Source: Chitinophagales bacterium (lineage in GTDB: Bacteria; Bacteroidota; Bacteroidia; Chitinophagales; Chitinophagaceae). Taken from it: DNA of 64,000 nt. The translations under genes were made by a program, and so were the position numbers. Where the stretch lies: assembly GCA_017303335.1 (NCBI GenBank), contig JAFLBK010000001.1, positions 1,121,001 through 1,185,000 on the forward strand. Direction: 5' to 3'. Below are positions 47,167 to 57,143 of this stretch, piece by piece. The notes under the pieces were generated by a model. That model made no database searches. It saw nothing but the letters and a program-made list of their open reading frames with translations, and had not been told where the DNA came from. Within the stretch, counting starts at the first letter, position 1, and each line of letters begins with the position of its first letter.

Positions 47167-48015
47167 TTGACGTTACAGGAATTCAATACACTGGAAAAAG
47201 AGGTGGCGGCAAAGGAGCTGTTCAGTTGCTGCGGATCGGATACATGGGTATCGGCGCTGATGAAGTCGTTTCCCTTTGCTTCCGAACAGCAATTGGTGGA
47301 GAAGGCAACCGAAGCCTGGTACCATGAATGCGGCGGCACCGACTGGCTGCAATCCTTCACCCATCACCCCGAGATCGGCGATGCCAAAAGCCTGGCCGAG
47401 AAATTCGCGGGCAAAGAACAGGCAGGTGTTGCGGCCGCTTCGGTTACAACCATCGAAGCGCTGGCATCCGCCAACGCGGCGTATAAAAAGAAATTCGGGT
47501 TCATCTTTATTGTATTCGCTACCGGTAAGTCGGCCGATGAAATGCTGGCACTGCTGCGGAGCCGCATCGATAACAACGCAGATGAAGAGATCCGCATCGC
47601 CATGGGCGAACAGCATAAGATCACCCTGCTGCGCTTTCAGAAATTACTCACCAATGCCAATTTTCAATTTTTACGCATGAGTCATCTTACCACACATGTG
47701 CTCGACACCTCAGCGGGCAGGCCCGGGAAGGATATGGCCGTTAAGCTTTTTCAGCGCACGGCTACCGGTTGGGAAACCATCACCCAGGGCATTACCAATG
47801 CCGACGGGCGCATACCGAACCTGCTTCCGGCGGAGCGCCTGCTGGCTCCGGGCGTTTACAAACTCGTTTTTCATACCGGCGATTATTTTACGGCCAACAA
47901 CAGTAAGGGATTCTATCCCGAAGTGGAGATACAATTTACCATCACCGATGATTCGCATTACCATGTTCCCCTGCTGATCAATCCCTACGGGTATTCTACC
48001 TACAGGGGAAGCTGA
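47167..48015 (+). CDS. uraD-uraH: OHCU decarboxylase-5-hydroxyisourate hydrolase fusion
   Basis: 282 residues from TTG. Residues 1-160 are OHCU decarboxylase, with catalytic His67 in HHPEIGD. From Met171 (SHLTTHVLDTSAGRPG) to the end is 5-hydroxyisourate hydrolase, closing with the YRGS tetrapeptide that ends all transthyretin-like hydrolases. The order decarboxylase then hydrolase is that of plant allantoin synthase, and the two steps convert the PuuD product to S-allantoin. Met171 could also serve as an internal start for the hydrolase alone. A GTTTAAAGTTTAAGG phrase precedes the gene. Confidence 0.93.
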   Translation: MTLQEFNTLEKEVAAKELFSCCGSDTWVSALMKSFPFASEQQLVEKATEAWYHECGGTDWLQSFTHHPEIGDAKSLAEKFAGKEQAGVAAASVTTIEALASANAAYKKKFGFIFIVFATGKSADEMLALLRSRIDNNADEEIRIAMGEQHKITLLRFQKLLTNANFQFLRMSHLTTHVLDTSAGRPGKDMAVKLFQRTATGWETITQGITNADGRIPNLLPAERLLAPGVYKLVFHTGDYFTANNSKGFYPEVEIQFTITDDSHYHVPLLINPYGYSTYRGS

Positions 48016-48111
48016 GCATAAGCCGAAAGTGAAACGGCGAAACCGAAAGGGGTGCCAGCTTTTCACTTTTGCATTTTACCGTAACAGATATCGTAACAAA
48101 AAATAACAGAA

Positions 48112-49455
48112 ATGACCCCATCCATTCCGGCCGATAAAAAAGAACTACTCTTCGGCAAACTCAAAGAAGCCAACACCGCTTTCCAGAAAATATATCCCGG
48201 CGACCGCAGCGAACGCCAGCCCGTGCATACCTTGTATGGCGGCGCTAATCTTTTTAAGTCGGATGCCGCCCCGGCGCTTGGCAAAAGAGCCCTGGAAATA
48301 TTCGAGACCTACGCACCGGATCATACCGTATTCGGGAAAGTGTTTGGTATGGATACACAATCGGGGTTCAGCAGGAAAGTGTACGAGAAAGTGATCGCCA
48401 AACTGAAAACAGAAGCCATCGAAGATTTCCGTATCGATTTTGAAGACGGCTATGGCAACCGCAGCAACGAAGAAGAAGATGAAACCGCGGTAACCGCAGC
48501 CAAAGAACTGGCAAAGGGAATGAAGGAAAACACGCTTTCTCCCTTTATCGGCATACGCATCAAACCCTTTACCGAGGAGATGAAAGAACGGGGATTGCGT
48601 ACGCTGGATATCTTCATCGGCACGCTGGTGAAGGAAACCGGCGGCAAACTGCCCGACAATTTCGTGGTGATGCTGCCCAAGGTAACCATCCCGGAACAAC
48701 CGGCAACCCTGGCCGGCTTCTTTGATATCCTGGAATCGGAACTGAAACTGGAAAAGGGTGTACTGAAGATGGAGATGATGGTGGAAACCACGCAATCGAT
48801 CATGGCCATCGACGGTACCAACCCCTTGTACAGGTTCATCAAAGCAAGCAATGGCCGTTGCATCGCGATGCATTTTGGCACCTACGATTATACCGCCAGT
48901 TGCAGCATCACGGCCAAATACCAGGAAATGGATCATCCCGTTTGCGACTTCGCTCATCACATGACCAAGGTAGCGCTGGCGCATACCGGCATCTGGTTAA
49001 GCGATGGCGCCACGAATACGATGCCGATTGGTCCGCACCGCGGCGATAACCTTAGCGAAGAACAGATGCGGGAGAATACCGAGGTGGTACATCGTGCCTG
49101 GCGCAAGGGCTACGATCATATCCGTCACTCGCTCTGGAACGGTTTCTACCAGGGCTGGGATCTGAACCCGGCTCAATTTCCCATGCGCTACGCGGCGGTA
49201 TTCGCTTTCTTCCTCGAGAGTTACGACGATGCCGTTGAACGACTGAAAACCTTTGTTGAAAAAGCCGCGAGGGCAACCCTTATCGGTGATGTGTTTGATG
49301 ATGCCGCAACGGGGCAGGGCCTGCTCAACTACTTCCTCCGGGCATTGAACAGCGGCGCCATCACCGAAGAAGAAGTGCTTGCCACCGGGCTCACCCTTGA
49401 TGAGATCCGGAGCCGCTCATTCAAGAAGATCCTCGAAAACCGGAAGATGCGATAA
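48112..49455 (+). CDS. HpcH/HpaI-type aldolase-like protein (DUF6986-like)
   Basis: 447 residues of the citrate-lyase-beta/malate-synthase type TIM barrel. DFRIDFEDGYGNRS carries the acidic metal-binding residues seen in CitE-like and malate synthase enzymes, and KMEMMVETTQSIMAID and RCIAMHFGTYDYTAS form further strands. I believe it belongs to the DUF6986 group, sometimes misnamed phosphoenolpyruvate kinase, which is found in purine catabolic clusters. It lies between uraD-uraH and xdhC (1-bp overlap), so a role with ureidoglycolate or glyoxylate is likely but unproven. The operon otherwise lacks that last step. Confidence 0.72.
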   Translation: MTPSIPADKKELLFGKLKEANTAFQKIYPGDRSERQPVHTLYGGANLFKSDAAPALGKRALEIFETYAPDHTVFGKVFGMDTQSGFSRKVYEKVIAKLKTEAIEDFRIDFEDGYGNRSNEEEDETAVTAAKELAKGMKENTLSPFIGIRIKPFTEEMKERGLRTLDIFIGTLVKETGGKLPDNFVVMLPKVTIPEQPATLAGFFDILESELKLEKGVLKMEMMVETTQSIMAIDGTNPLYRFIKASNGRCIAMHFGTYDYTASCSITAKYQEMDHPVCDFAHHMTKVALAHTGIWLSDGATNTMPIGPHRGDNLSEEQMRENTEVVHRAWRKGYDHIRHSLWNGFYQGWDLNPAQFPMRYAAVFAFFLESYDDAVERLKTFVEKAARATLIGDVFDDAATGQGLLNYFLRALNSGAITEEEVLATGLTLDEIRSRSFKKILENRKMR

Positions 49456-50408
49456 TGGATGTATGGCGTTTTATATCGGGCAAGCTGAATGAAAATATCC
49501 CGGTGGAACTTTTGTATGTGCTGCAAAGCGAAGGAAGTTCGCCGGGCCGCCAGGGTTTTAAAATGGCCGTGGCCGCCGATGGTGAATTTTGCGGAACGAT
49601 CGGCGGCGGCATCATGGAGCATAAACTGGTGGAGATGGCGAAAGCCAGGTTATTGCAGGATGACCGATCTGTTTTACTCATGCGCCAGCATCACGACAAA
49701 GACCATCCCGCTAACCGGTCGGGCATGATCTGCAGCGGCAGCCAGCTCAACGCGTTTATTCCTGTTCATCTGCCCGACAAAAAAGTCATCGACACGATTC
49801 TTTCTTCTTCGCACAAATACATCCGGGTATCTTCCGCGGGATTATCCATTGCGGGCGATGATAAAACCGGTTTGCAGTATCAATCGGATACCGACTGGCA
49901 ATACCAGGAAGCCATCGACCGGAAACCGGTCATACACATCATCGGTGGCGGGCATGTAAGCCTCGCTTTGTCGGAGCTGATGCGGTTCCTTGGTTTCTAT
50001 ATTCATGTGTACGACGACCGCCCTGAACTGAGTACCCTGGTCGGTAATGTATTTGCCGATGAACGTCACCTGGCCGATTACGCTGTCATCGGCGAAAGCC
50101 TGCCGGCCACACCCGGTGATTATGTAGTGATCATGACCATCGGGTACCGGACCGATAAGATCGTACTCAGGCAATTGCTGAATATGCCATTTACCTACCT
50201 GGGCATGCTGGGCAGCGCACGAAAAACCGAAACTCTCTTCGCGGAATTGAAACAGGAAGGCGTTGACCCGGATTTACTGGACAGGATACATGCCCCCATC
50301 GGGATCAATATAGAGAGTAAAACCACCCGGGAGATTGCCGTAAGCATTGCTGCTGAGATCATTAGATACAAGAACCGGGATATCCCCTCCGGGAGAGCGA
50401 CCCTATAG
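49455..50408 (+). CDS. xdhC: XdhC/CoxI molybdenum cofactor insertion protein
   Basis: 317 residues. N-terminal XdhC/CoxI domain with VLQSEGSSPGRQGFKMAV and GTIGGGIMEHKLVE, and a C-terminal Rossmann domain beginning VIHIIGGGHVSLALSELM, ending with LGMLGSARKTETLF and APIGINIESKTTREIAVSIA. XdhC binds and sulfurates the molybdenum cofactor and inserts it in XdhB. It ends the purine operon; the 185 bp that follow hold no clear terminator or gene. Confidence 0.93.
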   Translation: MDVWRFISGKLNENIPVELLYVLQSEGSSPGRQGFKMAVAADGEFCGTIGGGIMEHKLVEMAKARLLQDDRSVLLMRQHHDKDHPANRSGMICSGSQLNAFIPVHLPDKKVIDTILSSSHKYIRVSSAGLSIAGDDKTGLQYQSDTDWQYQEAIDRKPVIHIIGGGHVSLALSELMRFLGFYIHVYDDRPELSTLVGNVFADERHLADYAVIGESLPATPGDYVVIMTIGYRTDKIVLRQLLNMPFTYLGMLGSARKTETLFAELKQEGVDPDLLDRIHAPIGINIESKTTREIAVSIAAEIIRYKNRDIPSGRATL

Positions 50409-50593
50409 CCGCATCAACCCGCAATTCTCCTGATTTTGAAGGGGAATCGCTATGAAAAGTAACAGCCTTTAGTTATATTAGCAACCCGATTCACCATACT
50501 AAACGGGCAACATTACCCCCGGCCCGGGTATCTATCCAATCTTCCTACCGATACTTAAAAACTTAAACGTACGACTATTAAACAAATCGTTAC

Positions 50594-53500
50594 ATGCGTG
50601 TTTTATTATTAGGCCTCTTCCTGTTACCGTTTGTATTGACTGCGCAAAAGAAAAAAATGCCGCCCAACCCGCCCGGCATCATCCTGGCGCCCTGCACCAT
50701 ACCCGGAACAACTCCCGGAACCGCCATACCGGTTTGCGGAACCAGCGTTTTTTCACAGAGCCAGGTAGTGGATTGTGATGGACCCGACCTGAACCCGACA
50801 GCCTGTGGCGGCGATCCCTTTCCATCGACCCGTTCTTTCTGGTATAAATTCCGTTGTTTCAGCAGCGGTACACTCGGCTTCCTGATCACGCCCAATAACG
50901 CGGCGGATGATTACGACTGGATCCTGTTCGATGTAACCGGGCATAACCCCAACGATGTATTTACCGATAAAACACTCGTACAAACCTTGAACGGCGCCTT
51001 TGTATCCGGCGTAACGGGTTGTGCACCCAGCGGAACACTTACGGTGGTTTGTTACAGCCAGCCCGATCTGCTGAATGCATTGGCCAACCTTGTAGCAGGC
51101 CACGATTACCTGCTGATGGTGACCAATTACAGCAATTCGCCGGCAGGGTACGGACTTTCTTTTGAAGGAGGAACAGCCGGTATCACCGATGGCGATCTTC
51201 CCAAAGTAGATCATATCGAACCCGGATGCAGCAGTATCAAAGTGGTGTTCAGCACCGATATCAAGTGCACAAGCGTAACCCCGACGGGGTCGGAGTTTAC
51301 AATCACACCGGGCCCCGCCAACCTGGTAGCCGGAGTAACATCAAATTGCGGCTCGGGTTTCTTCGCGGTTACCGAACTTACGATCAATCTCACCCAGCCG
51401 CTTATCCCCAACGTTAATTACAAGCTTACGATCAACCATGGCAGCGATGCCAATACATTCAAGAATGTGTGTGATGTGGAACTTGTGCCTGGAACCGAGA
51501 TCAACTTCAGCATTGCCAAACCGGTTGGCGGATTTACGGTAAACCCGGAGAATTGCATCGGCGACCCCACCAACTTCAGCAGTACCAGCGACCCGGCGCC
51601 GGGTAATACGGTGGCTCAGTGGCATTGGGATTTTGGGGATGGAAACCAAGCTACATCCGCTACGGCTTCCACCTCGCATACCTATGCAAGCGCGGGAACC
51701 TTTATTGTGAAACACTGGATCGTTAACAGCCTCGGCTGCAACAGCGATACCGCACAACGTACCGTTATTGTAAATCCATTACCCACCAGCGATTTTACGG
51801 TTACCAGTCCGGCATGCGAAACCCGTACGATCACATTCACCGACGCATCGGCCCCCAATGCCGGCATACTTACCAACTGGGACTGGGACTTTGGTGATGG
51901 CAATACATCAACGATTCAAAGTCCCACGCATACCTATGCAAGCGCCGGTACGTACAACGCTGTGTTGAAGGTAACCTCGAGCAAGGGTTGCGTAAAAACA
52001 GCCACGAAGCCGGTTGTTATCAATGCAAGGCCGGTGGCCGACTTCATTGTTCCGGCTGTTTGCCTGGCCGATACCTATGCGCAATTCACCGATAACAGTT
52101 CGGTTACTCCTGGTGCCATCAGTTTCCATGAATGGGATTTTGGCGACCCCGGTTCAGGGCCGCTGAATACCTCCAACGCGGTCAATCCAACACATAGTTA
52201 TACGGCTACCGGATCGTACAATATTCGCCTGATCGTTCAGAGCAATACCGGTTGCCGCGACACGATCGTGAAACCGATCTTTGTGAATGGCAGTTTCCCG
52301 GTTGCCGATTTTTCGGTACCCGCAGGAACGCTTTGCGTGAACGATTCGATACCGCTCACCAACCTCTCTACCGTTTTCCCCGGAACCATTACCAAACTCG
52401 AGATCCACTGGGATGACCTGGGCTCTCCCGCTTTTGATACAGATAATGCACCGGCTGTCGGAAAGATCTATAAACACCTGTACCCGAATTTCCAGGCGCC
52501 GCTTACAAAAACCTATACGATCCGCCTTGTGGCCTACTCGGGTGGCATTTGTACCAACGAGAAGTCGGTTGTGATCACTGTTAATGCTGCGCCGAAGGTT
52601 CAGTTCAACGCATTGGCCGATACCTGCTTTGTAGCATCGCCCTTCCAGCTCACACAGGGTTCAGAAACCGGCGGTCTGCCCGGTGCTGAGTCGTACACAG
52701 GCCCCGGTGTTTCATCACCCGCGCCTGGCATCTATGTATTCAATCCGGCGGCGGCCGGCATCGGCACCCATACGATCGAGTATCGGTTTGTTTCAACGGC
52801 CGGTTGTACCGATTTCAAAACACGCACCATTAAAGTATTGGATACCGCTGTAGCGAACTTCTCGTTCAGCAGTCCTGTTTGCGATAAAACAGCGGCTACG
52901 TTCAATGAGTTGTCGGTTGCTCCTTCGGGTATCGTATTAAGCAATACCGTCTGGGATTTTGGTGATGGCTCCCCGCTCGAGAATCATTTGCCCGGATCTA
53001 CCTTTACCCACCTGTTCCCGGCCGCCAATACCTATACGGTGAAGATGTATAACGTGTCGGCCAATGGTTGCCCAAGTTCGGTGGTAACAAAGCAGGTAAC
53101 CATCAGCCCGATACCCAAACCCGATTTCAGTGTGCCCACCGGTGTATGTCTGCCAAAAGCGGATATGAAGTTCACCAACCTGACTACCATCGCCGATGGC
53201 ACCGGTTTACTGATGACCTATTCCTGGGATTTTGGTGATGGCGGAACCTCCACGCAGGTATCGCCCACGCATCATTATTCAACCGTGGGGCCCTTCTTTG
53301 TAAAACTCACAGCACGCAGCAATGTGGGGTGCCTACATGATACCACGATCCGCATTGATAATATTCACCCGCAACCCAAAGCGCAGTTCAACCAAAGCCG
53401 GAACAGCGCCTGCCTGGGCCAGGATATTGTATTCACCGATATCACCAACCCGCTCGACGGCACCACCGTGCAATGGAACTGGGATATGGGCGATGGTACC

Positions 53501-54136
53501 CGGTACAATACGCCGGTTGTTGATCATACCTATGCCGATTCGCTGCTTTATACCATGAGCCTGTTCATTGTGAACAGCCATGGCTGTAACAGCGATACCA
53601 TGATCAAAACGGTGAAAGTATATCCCAATCCCGTGGTGGATGCCGGGCCCGACAGGCTGGTACTCCAGGGCGGATCGGTTAAAATGCAACCTGTTGCCAC
53701 GGGTGTTCAGTTGCAATATTTATGGACGCCCAATATTTATTTCATCAACGGAAATAATACCATCGCCGAACCCCGCGCCATGGATGTGCAGAACGATGTG
53801 CTGTACACGCTTACCGTAACGGCACGCGGAGGATGTGTGCGGGAAGACAAGATGTTTGTAAAAGTGCTGCGGCCGCCGAAGATCCCCAATACCTTCACGC
53901 CGAACAACGATGGCATCAATGATAAATGGGTGATCCAGTACCTGGATGATTACCCCGACAGCCGGGTGCAGGTATTCACCCGTACCGGGCAACTGGTGTA
54001 CGAGTGCCGGGGTATTTACAAACCCTGGAACGGAACCTTTAATGGAAAGACATTGCCGTTTGATACCTATTATTATATCATCGAGGCAGGCAATAACCGG
54101 GAGCCGATCACCGGGTATATAACCATCCTGCGCTAA
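50594..54136 (+). CDS. PKD-repeat surface protein with gliding motility/T9SS type B C-terminal domain
   Basis: 1180 residues. Signal peptide, then a domain rich in Gly/Pro and Cys to about residue 210, an Ig/SbsA-like domain (LTINHGSDANTFKNVC region), then seven or so PKD repeats marked by WDFGDG (for example near 350, 430, 780, 880). The C terminus, from IPNTFTPNNDGINDKWVIQY, is the CHU_C/gliding-motility type B sorting domain that directs export by the type IX system. It is probably a large adhesin or structural surface protein. It stands alone, with its own terminator. Confidence 0.92.
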   Translation: MRVLLLGLFLLPFVLTAQKKKMPPNPPGIILAPCTIPGTTPGTAIPVCGTSVFSQSQVVDCDGPDLNPTACGGDPFPSTRSFWYKFRCFSSGTLGFLITPNNAADDYDWILFDVTGHNPNDVFTDKTLVQTLNGAFVSGVTGCAPSGTLTVVCYSQPDLLNALANLVAGHDYLLMVTNYSNSPAGYGLSFEGGTAGITDGDLPKVDHIEPGCSSIKVVFSTDIKCTSVTPTGSEFTITPGPANLVAGVTSNCGSGFFAVTELTINLTQPLIPNVNYKLTINHGSDANTFKNVCDVELVPGTEINFSIAKPVGGFTVNPENCIGDPTNFSSTSDPAPGNTVAQWHWDFGDGNQATSATASTSHTYASAGTFIVKHWIVNSLGCNSDTAQRTVIVNPLPTSDFTVTSPACETRTITFTDASAPNAGILTNWDWDFGDGNTSTIQSPTHTYASAGTYNAVLKVTSSKGCVKTATKPVVINARPVADFIVPAVCLADTYAQFTDNSSVTPGAISFHEWDFGDPGSGPLNTSNAVNPTHSYTATGSYNIRLIVQSNTGCRDTIVKPIFVNGSFPVADFSVPAGTLCVNDSIPLTNLSTVFPGTITKLEIHWDDLGSPAFDTDNAPAVGKIYKHLYPNFQAPLTKTYTIRLVAYSGGICTNEKSVVITVNAAPKVQFNALADTCFVASPFQLTQGSETGGLPGAESYTGPGVSSPAPGIYVFNPAAAGIGTHTIEYRFVSTAGCTDFKTRTIKVLDTAVANFSFSSPVCDKTAATFNELSVAPSGIVLSNTVWDFGDGSPLENHLPGSTFTHLFPAANTYTVKMYNVSANGCPSSVVTKQVTISPIPKPDFSVPTGVCLPKADMKFTNLTTIADGTGLLMTYSWDFGDGGTSTQVSPTHHYSTVGPFFVKLTARSNVGCLHDTTIRIDNIHPQPKAQFNQSRNSACLGQDIVFTDITNPLDGTTVQWNWDMGDGTRYNTPVVDHTYADSLLYTMSLFIVNSHGCNSDTMIKTVKVYPNPVVDAGPDRLVLQGGSVKMQPVATGVQLQYLWTPNIYFINGNNTIAEPRAMDVQNDVLYTLTVTARGGCVREDKMFVKVLRPPKIPNTFTPNNDGINDKWVIQYLDDYPDSRVQVFTRTGQLVYECRGIYKPWNGTFNGKTLPFDTYYYIIEAGNNREPITGYITILR

Positions 54137-54152
54137 ACTTCTTTTTACGAAT

Positions 54153-54184
54153 AAGAGCCTTCGTTGCAAAACGAAGGCTCTTTT
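54153..54184 (+). terminator. Rho-independent terminator after the PKD protein gene
   Basis: GAGCCTTCGTT and AACGAAGGCTC make a perfect 11-bp stem (13 with flanking A-T pairs) around GCAA, followed by TTTTGTTTT. It separates the convergent PKD and GH3 genes. Confidence 0.92.
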
Positions 54185-54222
54185 GTTTTACGAACCGATA
54201 CGGCAATCAAACCGGGGGTTCA

Positions 54223-56853
54223 TTATTTTATGGCAATGATTTTACTGATCACATCCGAACTGGTTTTATTCGGAACGCCCGGTTGCCCGCCACCGATACT
54301 TATTTCCAGTTTGTCGGTTGGCTGGTATAATTTACCATCGCTTTCGCTCACCAGCGAAAGGTCTTGTGGGGTAAGCGTAAAGGAGATCCATTTACTTTGC
54401 CCCGCCTTCAATGCGATTCGTTGAAATCCTTTCAGCGCTTTGAGGGGCGCTTTGGCAAATACATTCTTGTGCGACAGGTAGAGTTGCACCACTTCCTCGC
54501 CATCCCGTTTCCCGGTATTGGTAACACGGGCTTTCACGGTAATATTTTTTCCTTTGGCTGCGGATGCGGGAGCCGACAGCATATCGTATTTGAAACGCGT
54601 ATAACTAAGTCCGTACCCGAACGGGTACAACACCTCACCGGTAAAATAGCGGTAGGTTCTGCCGGTCATGTCGTAGTTGTTGAAAGCCGGAAGATCTGAA
54701 TCGCTTTTATAAAAGGTAACCGGTAAACGGCCGGCCGGGTTGTAATCGCCGAAGAGTACATCGGCAACGGCAGTACCGGCGCTTTGTCCGCCATACCAGG
54801 CATTCACAATCGCGGGAATATTCGCTGCTTCCCAGGGAATGGCCAGTGCGCTGCCGGTCATCATCACAAATACAACGGGCTTGCCGGTCTTATTCAATGC
54901 CTGCATCAACGCGGTTTGCACCGCGGGTAAAAGAATGCTGGTGCGATCGCCACCTTTGAAGCCCGGAACGGCCACCGGCATTTCTTCACCTTCGAGTTGT
55001 GGAGAGATGCCTCCTACGAACAGGATCGCGTCGGCGTCTTTGAGCCGGTTGGCCAGTGCCGTAAAATCTGTTTTCACGTAATTGCCGGCAACCAGTTTTA
55101 CGGTGGCATCACCTTCCGGGTGGCGGAAGCTCATCACAATTTTATAGGTCCTTCCTTTTTGTACCGGAAGTTTGAATCCGTTACTGCTCCTGCGACTCTG
55201 CTCCCAGGTATCCACAACCAGGCTATCGTTGATCGTTACCCGGTAACCATTGCTGGCTTCCGATTCGAAACTCAGTACTTCGTCACTGGCAGCGGTAATG
55301 AAGGTGGTGTAACGGGCGCTGTAATGTGCCGATCGTAAGCCGGTATAAGGCGCTTCACCTTCCGACCAATGGTGATTGATCTCTTTTTCGGCGGCGCTGA
55401 ATACCGGTGCGCCTTCCAGTTTTTCGTTGTCGAAGTACTCGGCCAGCACACCCGGCTTGCCATTGTATTGATAAAGTAAGCTGGTGTCTTTCCGGATCAG
55501 CAGGGTGTCGTTGGCATAGTTGACGGCTTTCTCGTAGATCACTTCCGCCCTGGCGCCAATCTTCTCACGTATCCCATCCAGTATCGATACCACCCTGGAA
55601 GGGGTGCCGTTGTAATTGCCCAGTACGGCGAGTTTGTTGTCGGCATTGGGGCCGATCACGGCGATCTTTTTACTTGTTTTCTTCAGCGGAAGGGTATTGT
55701 TCTCGTTACGCAGCAACACGATCGATTGCTGCGCCATCTTCAGCGCATGGGCCTGGTGTGCCGGGGCTTCGAGCAGGGAGAGCGGAGCCTGTGCATATTT
55801 CACCATGCTGTTGGGATCGAACATACCCAGCCGGAAACGGATCGTGAACAGCCGCCGCAGGGAAACATCCAGCTGTTCTTCTTTGATCTGCCCGTTCTTC
55901 ACGGCGTCGAGCAATGTTCTGTAGACCGAGTTGCCGCATTCCACATCGGTGCCATGCACCAGTGCATCAATGGCCGATGAAGCGGCGTCTTTATGTGTTT
56001 TATGAAAGCGGAAGAAATCATCCACAGCCCAGCAATCGCTCGTTACATAACCGGTGAATTTCCATTGGTTGCGGAGGATATCGTTCATGAGCAGGTCGTT
56101 GGCGCAGCAGGGTTGGGTGTTGATCGCATTGTAAGCGCACATCACCCCGGCAACCTTTGCGTTCACCACCAGTTCGCGGAAAGCCGGCAGGTATGTATCC
56201 CAGAGGTCGTAGGCCGAGGGATTGAAGTTATCCGAATGCCGTGTGGGTTCGGGGCCGCTGTGTACGGCAAAATGTTTGGCACAGGCCGCCGCTTTCAGGT
56301 ATTTGGGATCATCGCCCTGCAGTCCATGCACAAAGGCGCGGGCCAGCATGGACGTCAGAAAAGGATCTTCGCCATAGGTTTCCTGGCCGCGACCCCAGCG
56401 TGGATCGCGGAAGATATTGATGTTGGGTGTCCAGTAGGTCAGTCCCAGGTAACGATCCCCGGTTCGGTTCGTTTCGAGCGCCCTGTTGTGAATGGCTCTT
56501 CCTTCCATCGCCGAAAAATCGCCCATACGTGCCATCGAATTGGTATCCCAGGTAGCGGCCATGCCAATAGCCTGCGGGTACGATGTTACTTTGAACGGAG
56601 TGCGGGCTACGCCATGCAGCACTTCATTCCACCAGTCGTATGCCGGTATACCCAGCCGCGGAACAGCCGGTGTGGCATTGAGCATCTGGGCTATTTTTTC
56701 TTCCAGCGTTAACCGGCCGATGAGGTCATTCACCCGTTCTTCGATGGGAAGGCTGGGATCCCAGTATGGAAATGCTTTCCCGGTTTGTGCCCGGGCTGAT
56801 CCCGCCAGCAGAAATGCCGCGGCCAGCAACATAGAAGTAATCGTTGTTCTCAT
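54223..56853 (-). CDS. GH3 family exported glycoside hydrolase with PA14 and Fn3-like domains
   Basis: 876 residues from the ATG before the signal peptide (MRTTITSMLLAAAFLLAGS, cut after ARA); the longer frame is not used because the signal is internal to it. GH3 N domain with WWNEVLHGVAR and the nucleophile Asp273 in GYVTSDCWAVDD; second domain with the GPNADN and GNYNG motifs; an inserted PA14-like domain (GVLAEYFDNEKLEGAPVFS) near residue 430-560; and an Fn3-like end domain. This layout fits beta-xylosidase/beta-glucosidase GH3 proteins. Substrate unknown; it is far from the glucan locus but beside an aldose epimerase. Confidence 0.92.
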   Translation of the reverse strand: MRTTITSMLLAAAFLLAGSARAQTGKAFPYWDPSLPIEERVNDLIGRLTLEEKIAQMLNATPAVPRLGIPAYDWWNEVLHGVARTPFKVTSYPQAIGMAATWDTNSMARMGDFSAMEGRAIHNRALETNRTGDRYLGLTYWTPNINIFRDPRWGRGQETYGEDPFLTSMLARAFVHGLQGDDPKYLKAAACAKHFAVHSGPEPTRHSDNFNPSAYDLWDTYLPAFRELVVNAKVAGVMCAYNAINTQPCCANDLLMNDILRNQWKFTGYVTSDCWAVDDFFRFHKTHKDAASSAIDALVHGTDVECGNSVYRTLLDAVKNGQIKEEQLDVSLRRLFTIRFRLGMFDPNSMVKYAQAPLSLLEAPAHQAHALKMAQQSIVLLRNENNTLPLKKTSKKIAVIGPNADNKLAVLGNYNGTPSRVVSILDGIREKIGARAEVIYEKAVNYANDTLLIRKDTSLLYQYNGKPGVLAEYFDNEKLEGAPVFSAAEKEINHHWSEGEAPYTGLRSAHYSARYTTFITAASDEVLSFESEASNGYRVTINDSLVVDTWEQSRRSSNGFKLPVQKGRTYKIVMSFRHPEGDATVKLVAGNYVKTDFTALANRLKDADAILFVGGISPQLEGEEMPVAVPGFKGGDRTSILLPAVQTALMQALNKTGKPVVFVMMTGSALAIPWEAANIPAIVNAWYGGQSAGTAVADVLFGDYNPAGRLPVTFYKSDSDLPAFNNYDMTGRTYRYFTGEVLYPFGYGLSYTRFKYDMLSAPASAAKGKNITVKARVTNTGKRDGEEVVQLYLSHKNVFAKAPLKALKGFQRIALKAGQSKWISFTLTPQDLSLVSESDGKLYQPTDKLEISIGGGQPGVPNKTSSDVISKIIAIK

Positions 56854-57051
56854 CACATGTATTTGATTCACTGTATACTTATTTCTGTTTTCAGTCTGGC
56901 TGATGGAAGTGCCAGGTCTTCTTCGCACCCGGGGTATCCCGTACAGGATCTTTCGGTAAGCAATAAAGATCGGGCATTTTTGCTTTGCCGGTTGCTGCCC
57001 ATCAAGTGCCAAAACCGGGCGATCCCCCTGCAACCGGATCATAGGTAGGGG

Positions 57052-57065
57052 CGCCTGTACAGGCG
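57052..57065. repeat. 14-bp perfect palindrome in the GH3-epimerase gap
   Basis: CGCCTGTACAGGCG is fully self-complementary and sits in a GC-rich block (TAGGGGCGCCTGTACAGGCG), like the short mobile palindromes common in Bacteroidota. It may be a repeat remnant or an operator for the divergent genes. I see no gene and no clear promoter in the rest of the 290-bp gap 56854-57143. Confidence 0.5.
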
Positions 57066-57143
57066 GGCCGGATTACGGGATTTGGAACCGGGTATTTCCC
57101 GTTCGGTGAATGAAGCCTAAATTGCGTTCTTATAAACCAGCCG

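Noticed and set aside
55993..56712. Plus-strand frame inside the GH3 gene
   Set aside because: Lies opposite the conserved GH3 catalytic domain; considered a shadow.
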